36,730 bases of DNA from Methanobacteriota archaeon (GTDB lineage Archaea; Thermoplasmatota; Thermoplasmata; Methanomassiliicoccales; UBA472). Location: assembly GCA_012729095.1 (NCBI GenBank), contig JAAYDU010000007.1, forward strand, positions 1 to 36,730, written 5' to 3'. The notes beneath the pieces are model-generated. The model saw only the letters and a program-made list of their open reading frames with translations, searched no databases and was not told the DNA's origin. How positions within the stretch are numbered: position 1 is the stretch's first letter; every line of letters begins with the position of its first letter. This document shows positions 1 to 9,881 of this stretch, piece after piece. A program made the position numbers and the translations under genes.

Positions 1-3000
1 GACCCCACTGTCAACGTGTACCGTTGGGTCGACATCATTGTGACCGATTCGAACGACCTCCCGGTCGCTGGAGCAACGGTGAACGCCACCAACTCCAAGG
101 GTATGCCGATATACTACTACAACAACTCCGAGAGCACCGTTCCACCGCAGTACATAATGGATTACCTGGGTAAGAACACCACGAGCTTCTTGATGACCGA
201 CGATTCAGGTATGATCATGATGCCGGTCCTGACCGATATGATCAACGAGGACTGGGCTCCCAATTCCATGCCCTCTGATTCATACAGGATCGAGATCAAC
301 TATGTGAACGCCACCATGGTCTCGTTCACCCCGGCCGTTCAATACACCTGGTTCGAGGCGTATCCGGACCTTGCCTCGCAGATCATGGAGATGGAGTTCG
401 TGATAGACGACCTGGTCCTTCAGCTCCCTGACATCGCCGTCATCGGTTTCGCCACCGATCTAGTCACGATATACCAGGGCGATGATGTGCAGATCAACTT
501 CACGGTCATCAACTACGGTCTCACCACCGCCAGCGAGTTCGTGATAAGCATCAGGGACGTTCTGGGCAACAAGACCAACTATCTTGACAACATCACCGTC
601 ACCAACCTGCTTCCAGGCGAGTCCAGGAACATGGTAGTGAACTGGGATGGAAGCCTTACCACCGCGGGTCTGCACAGCATAATAATAACCGCCGATTCCG
701 AAGGGCAGGTCCTGGAACTATCCGAGAACGAGGCGAACAACGTCCTCTCTCCCACCGTGAATGTGTGGGAATTCCTGCCCGACCTGGCCATAACCGGGGC
801 CTCCATCGAGTTCTCTCAGGCCCAGGGGTACGCCAACATACCCATGTACATCAACGTCACTGTGAGCAACGTGCTGGGAAAGAAGGCGGCCATAGGTGCG
901 CAGGTAGCTTTCTACATAGGCGACCCGATGGCTGGCGGGTTCCAGGGCAACACCACGATCGACGTGGCATCCGGCGGCAACAATGTCACCAGTTTCCTGT
1001 GGACACCCACGCAGATCGGCAACTACTCCATATACGTCTGGGTTAACTACGACGGAGCCATAATCGAATACTCCGATCTGAACAACATAGCATCCAGGTC
1101 CCTCGAGGTCATACTGGTGGCCGAGAGCGGCGATTGGGTGGTGGACACCGAATACGCGATGACAGCGCCCTCCTTCTCCCATCAGCACAACATAATTGTG
1201 GAAGGGAGCGGGCACCTGACATTCATGGGGACCAACGTCCTCATGATAGAGAACTCCACCATAACCCAGATAGTGGTCAGGGGCGATGGCGTCCTTGTCC
1301 TGGACGGGGCGACCATAAACGCTGACTTCTCCCTGAAGGTCTACCTGTTCGACAACGCGCGCCTCTACCTGAACAGCTCGATACTGCTTCAGAACGTCAA
1401 CCTGATCATGGACGACGATTCGCAGGTGTTCATGGACAATTCGAGGGTAAGGGGCAAAATGAGCGCCCCTTCCTCCTCCTCCGTGAACCTTGTGGCGTAT
1501 AATTCCACGTTCGATCAAGCGTTGAGCGACTTCGGAGGCAATTCCGTGGCCGTGCTCACCGCCGCCACGATAAACGGTATCGCGCCAGTGTCCCCCAAGG
1601 ACAACGCGGTGGTCCACCTGTACAGCTGGATAGTCGCTGAGGTGTTCGACGGCACCGGCCTGCACCCCTTGACCGGCGTACACGTGGAGGTCAATTCCTT
1701 CCCGTCCACGCCGTACTACACTGGAAACACCGATGAGAGCGGCATCGTACTGGTGCAGGCCCTCAGCGCCATAGTGAGCTCTTCCGGCCCGCAGCTGTTC
1801 GGCAACTACGTTCTCAACGCCACGTACTGGTACGACGGAGATCGCTACGATTCCTCGACCTCTCCCCTGGCAAGCGTGCTGTACCAGCAGGGACGCACAC
1901 TCGTCCGAAGCGACGCCTATGTTCGCCTGGACCTGCCAGACGCCAAGCCGGACATCGATCCGCCCTTCTACGTGTCCAACATACAACCGCTACGGGGAAG
2001 CGAGGTAAACCTTTCCACGGTCATCAATAACATAGGGGTCGTTGCCGGGTACGACATACTGATCAGGTTCTCAGACATAAGCTCGACAGGCACGGTCGTA
2101 ATCGAGGATTACGTCATCGACGTACTGGCCCCGCAGTCCAACGTGACGGTCAACGTCACCTGGATCGCGGCGTACCCGCTCGGCTGGCACAACCTGACCG
2201 TGACCGTTGACCCGTTCGATGAGATACCCGAACTGGACGAGGAAAACAATGTCAACTATACCCCGGTCGAAGTGCTAGGCGTTCCGGACCTAAGCGTGGT
2301 GGATGCGGACGTGACCATCGGTACCGAGGCGGCAAGGGGCCGCACGGTCGTGATATCCGCTCTCGTCTCGAACATGGGCGATCGCATAGCCAACAATGTC
2401 AGCATCACCTTCATCGACAGTGTTGGAGGGATCATCGGCGTTGACACGATATCCAACATACCTACAGGGTTGAAGAGGGAGGCCACCATGGAATGGGTTC
2501 CCGGCGAGGCCGGGCCTCGTACGATAACCGTCCAGGTAAGCATGGAAGGCTCGGTGGAGGAGGGTGACCTTAACAACAATGAGGCGGAGATAGATGTCAC
2601 CGTGGCCGACTACCCAGATCTTGTGGCCGTGGACGTTAGCTTCCTGGTAGACGGGGTCGCCAAGAACGAGGTCAACCTGAACGACGACATAACCGTAATG
2701 GCCATAGTGTACAACGATGGGGAATCGTCCGCTGTCAATTTCGACGTGGTGTTCTGGCTGGACGGCGAGGTCATAGCCGGAACGGTGAACGTGGCCAGTT
2801 TGGCCCCCGGAGGCACGACCTCCGTGTCTCTGGAGTGGGACCCGAGCAGCATGCCGAACATCGGCCAGCTCAATGAGATAACCATGCTGGTCGAGGTCAA
2901 CCCGGACAGCAATTCCACGTACACCCACCTGATCGAGCTGGACGACCCGCTCAACCTCAACAACCGCGCATCGAAGGACCTTCTGGTGAAGGACAACCGG

Positions 3001-4419
3001 CCGGACATCGAGGTGACGAACGCACTGATCAGGTCCAATAGCGTCAACGTGACCGCGGGCGTTCTGAACGAGGTGATCGACATATCCTTCGATGTGAACA
3101 ACATCGGTCTGGTCGACGGCACCAACATCGTGGTGGGCGTGTACCTGGACGACGACGAGCGCGTGGTCCTCTACGAACAGGTCCGCAACATGGCCGTGGG
3201 CGGAACAGCTCATTATGCCATAGAGTGGACGGTCAACGTGACCAAGGCCCAATACCAACTGGTCATCAGCACCAATGTTGGACTGGATGCCAACCAGAGC
3301 AACAACGAGCATCAGGTGGCCTTCGAGGTCATGGCCATGGACCCTGACATAACCGTCTCCCTGAACAAGGCGAACTATGCCCCGGGAGATGCAATACTGG
3401 TATCCGGCCGTATCACCCAGGGAGACCAAATGGCCCCGCTCGGCAAGCTGTCGGTGACGATCGTGCTTGTAGATTCCAACGGGTTCTTCCTGACCGCGGC
3501 GCAGGTGGAGGAGACAGACGATGATGGCTACTTCTACGCCACCCTCACCACACCCTCAGAGAAGGAAGGGAGCCAGATCGTAAGGGCCACCATCTCCAAC
3601 GCTGATGGCAACTTCACCGGTCTTACCAACATAAACATAATCGCTCCGTTCTCCCCGCAGTCCATACCCAACTGGGTTTACCTGCTGATCATCGCAATCG
3701 TGATAGCGGTGATCGTGGCGTTCTCCATCTTCCTTTACAAGGTGGGGCTGGGACGCATGGTGGAATGCGGCAACTGCGGCGCGTTGATCCCCGAGGTCTC
3801 CAAGCACTGTCCGAAGTGCGGGGTGGAGTTCGAGACGGACACGGCCAAGTGCAGTGAGTGCGGGGCATGGATACCGGCCAAGGCCGAGAGCTGCCCGGAA
3901 TGCGGCGCCAAGTTCATGACCGAACCGCTGGAGGGCGAGGTCAGCTCGGGATACATCCAGGCCATGAGGAAGCAGTACGACGAGTACGTGGACGGCTTCC
4001 GCAACCAGGCCAAGACCTCACTGGGCGGCAAGTACTCGGAGGAGAAGTTCCAGGAGTGGCTGAAGACCGAGCCAAGCTTCCTGCCCTTCGAGGAGTGGCT
4101 GAGGAAGGAGGAGATGGGCCGGAAGTCCGGTGTCTTCCCCTGCCCCGCCTGCGGAACACTGAACCCCCGCGAGGCCAAGGTGTGCAACCGGTGCGGCACG
4201 GTGTTCGAGCAGGTCAAGGCAGAGTCCGAGGCTCCCAAGCCGGAGCAGAAGGAGAAGAAGAGCACCTTCAGGCGCATAGTCCGCCGCTCCAACGAGGGGA
4301 AGCCCAAGGGAGAGGCCCCCTCCGATGAAACCCCGGCTGCCCCGGCGGAGGAGCCCCCTGCCGTCGAAACCCCGGCGGAAGGGGCCAGCAAGCCCGATGA
4401 GGGCGGCGAGAAACCCTAG
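1..4419 (+). CDS. Large surface-anchored CARDB-repeat protein (5' truncated by window edge): about six CARDB/APHP-like domains, a beta-helix-like insert, one C-terminal TM helix, then cytoplasmic zinc ribbons
   Basis: Frame is open from base 1 (DPTVNVYRWVDI...), and the ORF-track 'M' at 16 is an internal GTG. Repeated 'PDLxVxxx...VxNxGxxxA' units; TM 'WVYLLIIAIVIAVIVAFSIFLYKV'; CGNCG..CPKCG, CSECG..CPECG, CPACG..CNRCG. Confidence 0.85.
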   Translation, partial: DPTVNVYRWVDIIVTDSNDLPVAGATVNATNSKGMPIYYYNNSESTVPPQYIMDYLGKNTTSFLMTDDSGMIMMPVLTDMINEDWAPNSMPSDSYRIEINYVNATMVSFTPAVQYTWFEAYPDLASQIMEMEFVIDDLVLQLPDIAVIGFATDLVTIYQGDDVQINFTVINYGLTTASEFVISIRDVLGNKTNYLDNITVTNLLPGESRNMVVNWDGSLTTAGLHSIIITADSEGQVLELSENEANNVLSPTVNVWEFLPDLAITGASIEFSQAQGYANIPMYINVTVSNVLGKKAAIGAQVAFYIGDPMAGGFQGNTTIDVASGGNNVTSFLWTPTQIGNYSIYVWVNYDGAIIEYSDLNNIASRSLEVILVAESGDWVVDTEYAMTAPSFSHQHNIIVEGSGHLTFMGTNVLMIENSTITQIVVRGDGVLVLDGATINADFSLKVYLFDNARLYLNSSILLQNVNLIMDDDSQVFMDNSRVRGKMSAPSSSSVNLVAYNSTFDQALSDFGGNSVAVLTAATINGIAPVSPKDNAVVHLYSWIVAEVFDGTGLHPLTGVHVEVNSFPSTPYYTGNTDESGIVLVQALSAIVSSSGPQLFGNYVLNATYWYDGDRYDSSTSPLASVLYQQGRTLVRSDAYVRLDLPDAKPDIDPPFYVSNIQPLRGSEVNLSTVINNIGVVAGYDILIRFSDISSTGTVVIEDYVIDVLAPQSNVTVNVTWIAAYPLGWHNLTVTVDPFDEIPELDEENNVNYTPVEVLGVPDLSVVDADVTIGTEAARGRTVVISALVSNMGDRIANNVSITFIDSVGGIIGVDTISNIPTGLKREATMEWVPGEAGPRTITVQVSMEGSVEEGDLNNNEAEIDVTVADYPDLVAVDVSFLVDGVAKNEVNLNDDITVMAIVYNDGESSAVNFDVVFWLDGEVIAGTVNVASLAPGGTTSVSLEWDPSSMPNIGQLNEITMLVEVNPDSNSTYTHLIELDDPLNLNNRASKDLLVKDNRPDIEVTNALIRSNSVNVTAGVLNEVIDISFDVNNIGLVDGTNIVVGVYLDDDERVVLYEQVRNMAVGGTAHYAIEWTVNVTKAQYQLVISTNVGLDANQSNNEHQVAFEVMAMDPDITVSLNKANYAPGDAILVSGRITQGDQMAPLGKLSVTIVLVDSNGFFLTAAQVEETDDDGYFYATLTTPSEKEGSQIVRATISNADGNFTGLTNINIIAPFSPQSIPNWVYLLIIAIVIAVIVAFSIFLYKVGLGRMVECGNCGALIPEVSKHCPKCGVEFETDTAKCSECGAWIPAKAESCPECGAKFMTEPLEGEVSSGYIQAMRKQYDEYVDGFRNQAKTSLGGKYSEEKFQEWLKTEPSFLPFEEWLRKEEMGRKSGVFPCPACGTLNPREAKVCNRCGTVFEQVKAESEAPKPEQKEKKSTFRRIVRRSNEGKPKGEAPSDETPAAPAEEPPAVETPAEGASKPDEGGEKP

Positions 4420-4439
4420 TAAACCCCTTTACCGTTCTT

Positions 4440-4457
4440 CTTTTTTTTAGAAAAAAG
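4440..4457. terminator. Possible bidirectional U-rich terminator between convergent genes
   Basis: CTTTTTT-TTAG-AAAAAAG, a perfect A/T inverted repeat between the convergent stops at 4419 and 4459; gives a U-run on both strands. Confidence 0.5.
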
Positions 4458-4458
4458 A

Positions 4459-6174
4459 TCATACCCGCGAGTCACGGCTAAGGACCTCGCGGACCTCCTT
4501 CATGACCTTGTCCGGGTTCTTGTAGTAGGTGGAGATTATCCTGGCGACCTGGCGGTAATGGGTGACGTCGATCTTCTTCATGTACTCGAGAATATCGATG
4601 CGCCGCCTCCATTCCCTCTCGATCTCCCTCGGGGACCAGCTCTTGACCGTGCGTACCTTCTCGAAAATGTACGAGTGGCCGCTGTAGTTGAACGAATCGT
4701 CGGCCGGGTTCCAGGTGAACACGGAGTTGGTGATCAGCTCGCCGGTCTCCGGGTCCATGCCCACTATCTCCGTAAGGGACTTCACCCGCCTGGTCATCTT
4801 GGTACCCACCTTGACCTGGGCCTGCAGCATGACGACGTCAAGGGCGGTTATCAGAGCCCGGGGCAGGTTGATGGGATCGTTCTCCATCCTGTGCACCATG
4901 GCCTGCACGTCCTCAGCGTGGAAGGTGGAATAGGATATCGTCCCGGTGGCCATGGCCTGGAAGACGACATACGCCTCCTTGCCGCGCACCTCTCCTACCA
5001 TCAGGTACTGGGGGCGTTGCCTCAATGCCGCTGTCAGCAGGTCGTACATGTCCACCGATCCGGCGGAAGCGCTCTTCCTTCCTCCGAACGATTCCCTGGT
5101 AAGCCCGGGGATCCAGTTCTCGTGCGGGAGGTTAAGCTCCCTGGTGTCCTCTATGCTGATGATCTTCATCTGCGGCGGAATGAAAAGCAGCACCGCGTTG
5201 AGGGTGGTGGTCTTTCCGCTGGCCGTGCCTCCGCACACCAGCATGGAGCTGCCGAACTCGGTGGATATCCAGAGATAGGCCATCATCTCCGTGCTCATGG
5301 TCTTGAAGCGCAGCAGATCCACCGGGGTGAAGGGGTTGTCCTTGAACCGTCTGATGGTGAACGACGAACCGCGCTTGGTGACATGCTTGCCCAGCGTGGC
5401 GTTCAGCCTGGACCCGTCCGGAATGGTGGCGTCCAGCAGGGGCTCGGCCACCGATATGTGCTTGCCGCAACGCTGAGCCAGCCATACCACGAAGGAGTCC
5501 AGCTCCTCGTCGGATTCGAAGCGCACGTTGGACTTTATGGAACCGTACTTGCGGTGGAATATGTACAGGGGGATGCGCACCCCGTCGCAGGAGCAATCCT
5601 CCACGCTGGGGTCGATCATCATCACGTCGATAGCCCCGTACCCGATGAAGTCGCGGCGCAGGTAGTAATGGATGCGCTCCCTGGACTCCATGGTCAGGTT
5701 GACGCCCATCGTGCTCAGCAGCTCATCGGTGACCGCGCGCAGTATGCTCTCCTTCTCCCGGTCCAGCTTTCCCTCTGAATTTTTTATGGTGAGGACGACG
5801 CTGTTCTTCAGCATCTCCAGCAGTATGCTCTCGTCCTCAGAAAGCATGGGCTCGATGACCTCGTACAGGTACTCCGAGGAGATGTTGTCGAACTTGATCC
5901 TCACATAGGAATAGGGCTCAAGGATCTTGGATATCTCCACCTCGTCCACATAGGACTCGGCGATCTTGGGCACATCGGTGATGTTCCCCTTCAGCACGTC
6001 ATCGCTGGCCTTGCTGGAAGGGACCATGACCCGTACCGGGTCCTTTGACATGCGATGCACCAGCTCCATATAGCGGTCCTTGAAGGTGATCTTCTTGCTC
6101 TTCTCGATCTGCAGGTTCCCCTTCTCGATAAGCTGATCGAGGTCCTTCAACGGTTCACTTTCGATCATGGCCAT
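4459..6174 (-). CDS. Type II/IV secretion (FlaI/TadA/VirB11-like) ATPase, paralog A
   Basis: 571 aa; Walker A GGTASGKTTTLN, IEDTRELNLPHENW, Walker B-like LMVGEVRGKEA, HAED box. Confidence 0.93.
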   Translation of the reverse strand: MAMIESEPLKDLDQLIEKGNLQIEKSKKITFKDRYMELVHRMSKDPVRVMVPSSKASDDVLKGNITDVPKIAESYVDEVEISKILEPYSYVRIKFDNISSEYLYEVIEPMLSEDESILLEMLKNSVVLTIKNSEGKLDREKESILRAVTDELLSTMGVNLTMESRERIHYYLRRDFIGYGAIDVMMIDPSVEDCSCDGVRIPLYIFHRKYGSIKSNVRFESDEELDSFVVWLAQRCGKHISVAEPLLDATIPDGSRLNATLGKHVTKRGSSFTIRRFKDNPFTPVDLLRFKTMSTEMMAYLWISTEFGSSMLVCGGTASGKTTTLNAVLLFIPPQMKIISIEDTRELNLPHENWIPGLTRESFGGRKSASAGSVDMYDLLTAALRQRPQYLMVGEVRGKEAYVVFQAMATGTISYSTFHAEDVQAMVHRMENDPINLPRALITALDVVMLQAQVKVGTKMTRRVKSLTEIVGMDPETGELITNSVFTWNPADDSFNYSGHSYIFEKVRTVKSWSPREIEREWRRRIDILEYMKKIDVTHYRQVARIISTYYKNPDKVMKEVREVLSRDSRV

Positions 6175-6180
6175 ATAGCA

Positions 6181-7080
6181 TCACACAAACCTCAGCGCTA
6201 TCAGTCCCATCAACAACATTATGAAAGAATGGCGGAAACCGTTCGCTATCCTGCCATCCTGCAGCACCCCTGCCAATATTCCATCCCCGAAGGCGTGGAT
6301 GACCACCGAGATGAAGAATATCAGGTTGATCTGGGGCACCACGTCCGATTGCACCTGCACTGGTATGCTCGCGCCGATGTTCTCGGTACCCTCCGATATC
6401 GAGGAACCGGCCTTGACCATCTCGGGCAGGAAGGTGGAGTTCAGGATGAATATCGTGGCCAGGAACACGGCGAACGCCACGTAAATGACCACGGTATAGG
6501 TGGACATGGCTATGGAGCGCTCGTTGCGGTCGAGCAAGGTCTCGCGGGCGTCGTGCGCCACCATGTTCAGCACGTCCGCCACGTTCCCCCCCGCCTCATT
6601 GGCCTTTATCACTATGGTGGTCATGCGCCTCACCAGGGGCGTGTCCACCCGGTCCACGAACAGCTTCAGGGCATCGGTTGCCGGAACTCCCCAGTCGATC
6701 TGGGCCGCCATGCGCTGTATCTCCGGAGTTAGCCGGCCATACCTCCCGCGGGAAGACACCTTGATCGAATCGGCCAGGGTCATGCCGAACCGGCCTCCCT
6801 CGGAAACGTCGCGCAGGAAGTCCGGAAGCCTGGACTCTATCTCGATGATCTTCTTGTGCTGATAGCTGGTGTAGAACCCGTAGGGGCCGCACATGGCCAT
6901 CAGGCCTATGGCCACCCAGTCTATCCACTCCAGGCCGGTCTCGAAACCCTCTATGGCGTCGATCACGCCGATAACCAGGCACAGGACAAGGCCCACGATA
7001 CCCACGATGAACAGCGGTTTGCTGTAATCGTTCTTCTTGAGGTTCAGTTGTTCTATGTCCAACATCTTTTCGTCAGTCAT
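6181..7080 (-). CDS. T2SSF/TadC/FlaJ-like pilus platform membrane protein
   Basis: 299 aa; 'LPDFLRDVSEGGRFGMTLADSIKVSS' and 'TPLVRRMTTIVIKANEAGGNVADVLNMVA' T2SSF-like repeats with C-terminal TM segments; directly between secretion genes. Confidence 0.85.
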   Translation of the reverse strand: MTDEKMLDIEQLNLKKNDYSKPLFIVGIVGLVLCLVIGVIDAIEGFETGLEWIDWVAIGLMAMCGPYGFYTSYQHKKIIEIESRLPDFLRDVSEGGRFGMTLADSIKVSSRGRYGRLTPEIQRMAAQIDWGVPATDALKLFVDRVDTPLVRRMTTIVIKANEAGGNVADVLNMVAHDARETLLDRNERSIAMSTYTVVIYVAFAVFLATIFILNSTFLPEMVKAGSSISEGTENIGASIPVQVQSDVVPQINLIFFISVVIHAFGDGILAGVLQDGRIANGFRHSFIMLLMGLIALRFV

Positions 7081-7089
7081 ATCAGGACC

Positions 7090-8133
7090 TCACATCGTGG
7101 ACTCCTTGGTCGTGTTCCAAATGAAGAAGATGAAACCGAACTGGGAGAACGGTATCATCAGCCCCACCACCAGGTACAGCAGCAGAATGGTGGTGTCCGA
7201 GTTCCCTCCCGCGCCCGGCACTATGGCCATGATGGCCATGATGACCACCAGGAACAGGGGGAAGGCCACCACCACTGTGACGAACGTCTCCGCCATAAGC
7301 CCCAGCGTTTCCAGCTGCGACTTCATCTCCAACTTCGCTTCCTTCTCGAACTGATCGGCCTTCTGCAGGAAATATGGTTTCAGCTGCCCTCCGGATGTGG
7401 AGGTGGTCACCACTCCCTGCAGGAACTCCTGGAACCGCGTCGAGGGGCTCCTTTGGGCGGCCCTGTTTATGGCGGTGAGTATGTCCGTGCCCAGGAGCTC
7501 CGTGTCCCTGGTGATCCATTCCGCCTCGCTCTTGATCTCCCCGTATATCGGCTGTCGGGCCAGCTCCTTGAATATGGTGTCAATGTTCACGTCGGCGCTA
7601 GCCATGGCCGAGATGAAGCTCATAGCCGCCCCCATGCGCTTGTTTATGTCCCGCCCCCTGGTCTTGGCCTTGGAACCGGGCAGGGCCCCGAGCACCACGT
7701 AGGCCAGGACTATTGGCAGCACTATCATGCCCACGGTGGCCGCGGCCACCATGCCCGCGCCGATCCCCAGGAAGGCTATCAGTATCCCTCCGAACAGGGC
7801 GCCCAGGACGCCAGTGAGGACTCCGACCAAGAGGGTGGTCATCCAAACGTAGGCGGTGTATTCCTCGGGCCTCAGTCTCATGTGGGCCTGCATGAGGGAA
7901 AGTTCCAGCCGGGGATTGGGCTTCATCCGCCTGACCACCGCTTTCCCTATGGTCCTCCAGCAGAACTCCTGGTAAGGGGTAAGCTTGACGTAATCGGGCA
8001 CCACGCCCTCGGGCAGCTTGACCACCCTCGGCCCCGCGTCCTTGGAATGCTTGGGGGCGGCGCTTTTGGTGCGCAGGTAGGACTTCTTGGTGGAGTCCAT
8101 GCGGGTGAAAAGGTCCGTCTCGCCAGCCATCAT
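7090..8133 (-). CDS. T2SSF/TadB/FlaJ-like pilus platform membrane protein
   Basis: Start taken at ATG 8133 or 8130 (overlaps upstream stop), not the ORF-track start at 8385. T2SSF-like 'GAAMSFISAMASADVNIDTIFKELARQPIYGEI' and 'FQEFLQGVVTTSTSGGQL', TM clusters on both sides. Confidence 0.85.
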   Translation of the reverse strand: MMAGETDLFTRMDSTKKSYLRTKSAAPKHSKDAGPRVVKLPEGVVPDYVKLTPYQEFCWRTIGKAVVRRMKPNPRLELSLMQAHMRLRPEEYTAYVWMTTLLVGVLTGVLGALFGGILIAFLGIGAGMVAAATVGMIVLPIVLAYVVLGALPGSKAKTRGRDINKRMGAAMSFISAMASADVNIDTIFKELARQPIYGEIKSEAEWITRDTELLGTDILTAINRAAQRSPSTRFQEFLQGVVTTSTSGGQLKPYFLQKADQFEKEAKLEMKSQLETLGLMAETFVTVVVAFPLFLVVIMAIMAIVPGAGGNSDTTILLLYLVVGLMIPFSQFGFIFFIWNTTKESTM

Positions 8134-9875
8134 TTCACCTCCATCGCCGCCAGGTCCGCGCGTAACCTGGCCAGGGTCTTCTCGTGGTCCTTGTAATAGG
8201 AGTTGACGATGTTCCATATCTCCCGGTGGTCGCGCACGTCCTTCTTCACGAGGTAGTTCATCACTTCCACCCGGCGGTCGAACTCGGACATCATCTCGTC
8301 GTTGGTCAGCGACCTCATCTCCATGATCTTGTCGAACAGGAAGGCGTGGCCCTTGAAGATGAAGCGGTCTGTGGCGGGGTCCCATTCATACACCGTGTTG
8401 GTGATGAGCTCGTTCGTCTCCGGCTCGTACCCCACTATCTCCACGATCTGCTTCATGCGGCGCACCATCTCGTTCCCCACCTTGACCTGGGACTGGATGA
8501 GCACATTTCGCAGGGCGGTCAGCAGTATCCTGGGGCAGTTGATGGGCGGGTTCTCCAGCCTGTTCACCATGCTCTTCACCGAATCGGCGTGCATGGTGGA
8601 ATATGTGCTGTGCCCGGTGGCCATGGCCTGGAACATGATGTAGGTCTCCTTGCCGCGGACCTCTCCCACGAGGATGTAATTGGGACGCTGCCTCAGGGCG
8701 GCCCTCACCAGGTCGTACATGTCTATCTCCCCGGCGGAACGCCCCTCGCTGTCCTTCTCTCCCACCCCGGTGCGCGTGGCGCCAGGTATCCAGTTCTCGT
8801 GCGGCAGGTTGATCTCTCGCGTATCCTCAATGGTGACTATCTTGGCCCCCGGGGGAATGAATATGGCCAGGGAGTTCAGGGCACTGGTCTTGCCGCTGGC
8901 CGTCCCTCCTACCAATATCATGGACTCCCCGTTCTCCACTCCCATCCACAGGTAGGCCATCATCTCCGGGCTGATCGTCTTGTAACGCAGCATATCGGTG
9001 GGGGTGAAGGGCTTGTTCTTGAACCGCCTGATGGTGAAGGTGGACCCCCGGGTGGTCACCTCCCGTGAATAGGTGGCCTGTATGCGATGGCCCTCGACCG
9101 TAGTGCCGTCCAGGATAGGGGAGGCCACCGATATCTGCTTCCCGCTGCGCTGGGCCAGGGTGACCACGAACGAGTTGAGGTCATCCTCGCTAGTGAATAT
9201 TATGTTGGAGCGTATGCTCTCCCATCTGCCGTGGAAAACGAACAGGGGCACGTTGTACCCATCGCAGGATATGTCCTCTATCAGGTCGTCCCGCATGAGC
9301 ACGTCCACCACGCCATGGCCTACGAAATCGCGTATGATGTAGTATCCAATGCGCAACTTGGTGACGTTCTCAGCCTTGATCCCTCTGGTGCGCATGAAGG
9401 AATCCACGCTCTCTCTTAGGTACTCCTCCTTGTCCAATCGGGTAAGCTTCTCCCATTCGTAACCGAGGGTCTTGTGCAAGGTATCCTTGACCAGATCGAG
9501 CAGGTCCTTCTCCTCCTCGCTCAATGTGGGTTCTATCACCTCGTACAGATACTCGCTGGTGGCGTTGTTGAAGGTGATACGGACATAAGCGAAGTCGGGA
9601 ACCACAGTGTATGTTTCCAGGACCTCCACGTCGATATCCTCTATCGGCGGTACGAAGGTGACCGCCGAGCCGGGGCGAACCGCTTCCGCTTCAGGCCTGA
9701 CCGGGACCCTGACCCTGCTGGCCCGGTTCGGGGTCATTCTCCTGAGGAGCTTGAGGTAGGCGTTCCTGGCCTTCTCGGCCCTGCCTATGGCCTCCCACTC
9801 CCTTTCCTCCGATATCGGAGTGCGGAACTCGCCATCCCCTTTATCGGTCCCCTTTGCAGCGTTCTCCATCCTCAC
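8130..9875 (-). CDS. Type II/IV secretion (FlaI/TadA/VirB11-like) ATPase, paralog B
   Basis: 581 aa; Walker A GGTASGKTSALN, IEDTREINLPHENW, ILVGEVRGKETYIMFQAMATGHSTYSTMHAD. Confidence 0.93.
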   Translation of the reverse strand: MRMENAAKGTDKGDGEFRTPISEEREWEAIGRAEKARNAYLKLLRRMTPNRASRVRVPVRPEAEAVRPGSAVTFVPPIEDIDVEVLETYTVVPDFAYVRITFNNATSEYLYEVIEPTLSEEEKDLLDLVKDTLHKTLGYEWEKLTRLDKEEYLRESVDSFMRTRGIKAENVTKLRIGYYIIRDFVGHGVVDVLMRDDLIEDISCDGYNVPLFVFHGRWESIRSNIIFTSEDDLNSFVVTLAQRSGKQISVASPILDGTTVEGHRIQATYSREVTTRGSTFTIRRFKNKPFTPTDMLRYKTISPEMMAYLWMGVENGESMILVGGTASGKTSALNSLAIFIPPGAKIVTIEDTREINLPHENWIPGATRTGVGEKDSEGRSAGEIDMYDLVRAALRQRPNYILVGEVRGKETYIMFQAMATGHSTYSTMHADSVKSMVNRLENPPINCPRILLTALRNVLIQSQVKVGNEMVRRMKQIVEIVGYEPETNELITNTVYEWDPATDRFIFKGHAFLFDKIMEMRSLTNDEMMSEFDRRVEVMNYLVKKDVRDHREIWNIVNSYYKDHEKTLARLRADLAAMEVK

Positions 9876-9881
9876 ACCCCC

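Noticed and set aside
718-1986. 422-aa minus-strand ORF within the CARDB gene (and the 379-aa ORF at 2290-3429)
   Set aside because: Val/His/Gly-rich shadow frames of a repeat-rich surface protein.
4558-5778. 406-aa plus-strand ORF opposite secretion ATPase A
   Set aside because: Antisense to a clear P-loop ATPase; no recognisable motif.
6856-8196. 446-aa plus-strand ORF opposite the TadB/TadC genes
   Set aside because: Antisense shadow ORF of two well-supported membrane-protein genes; His/Gly/Tyr-rich composition.
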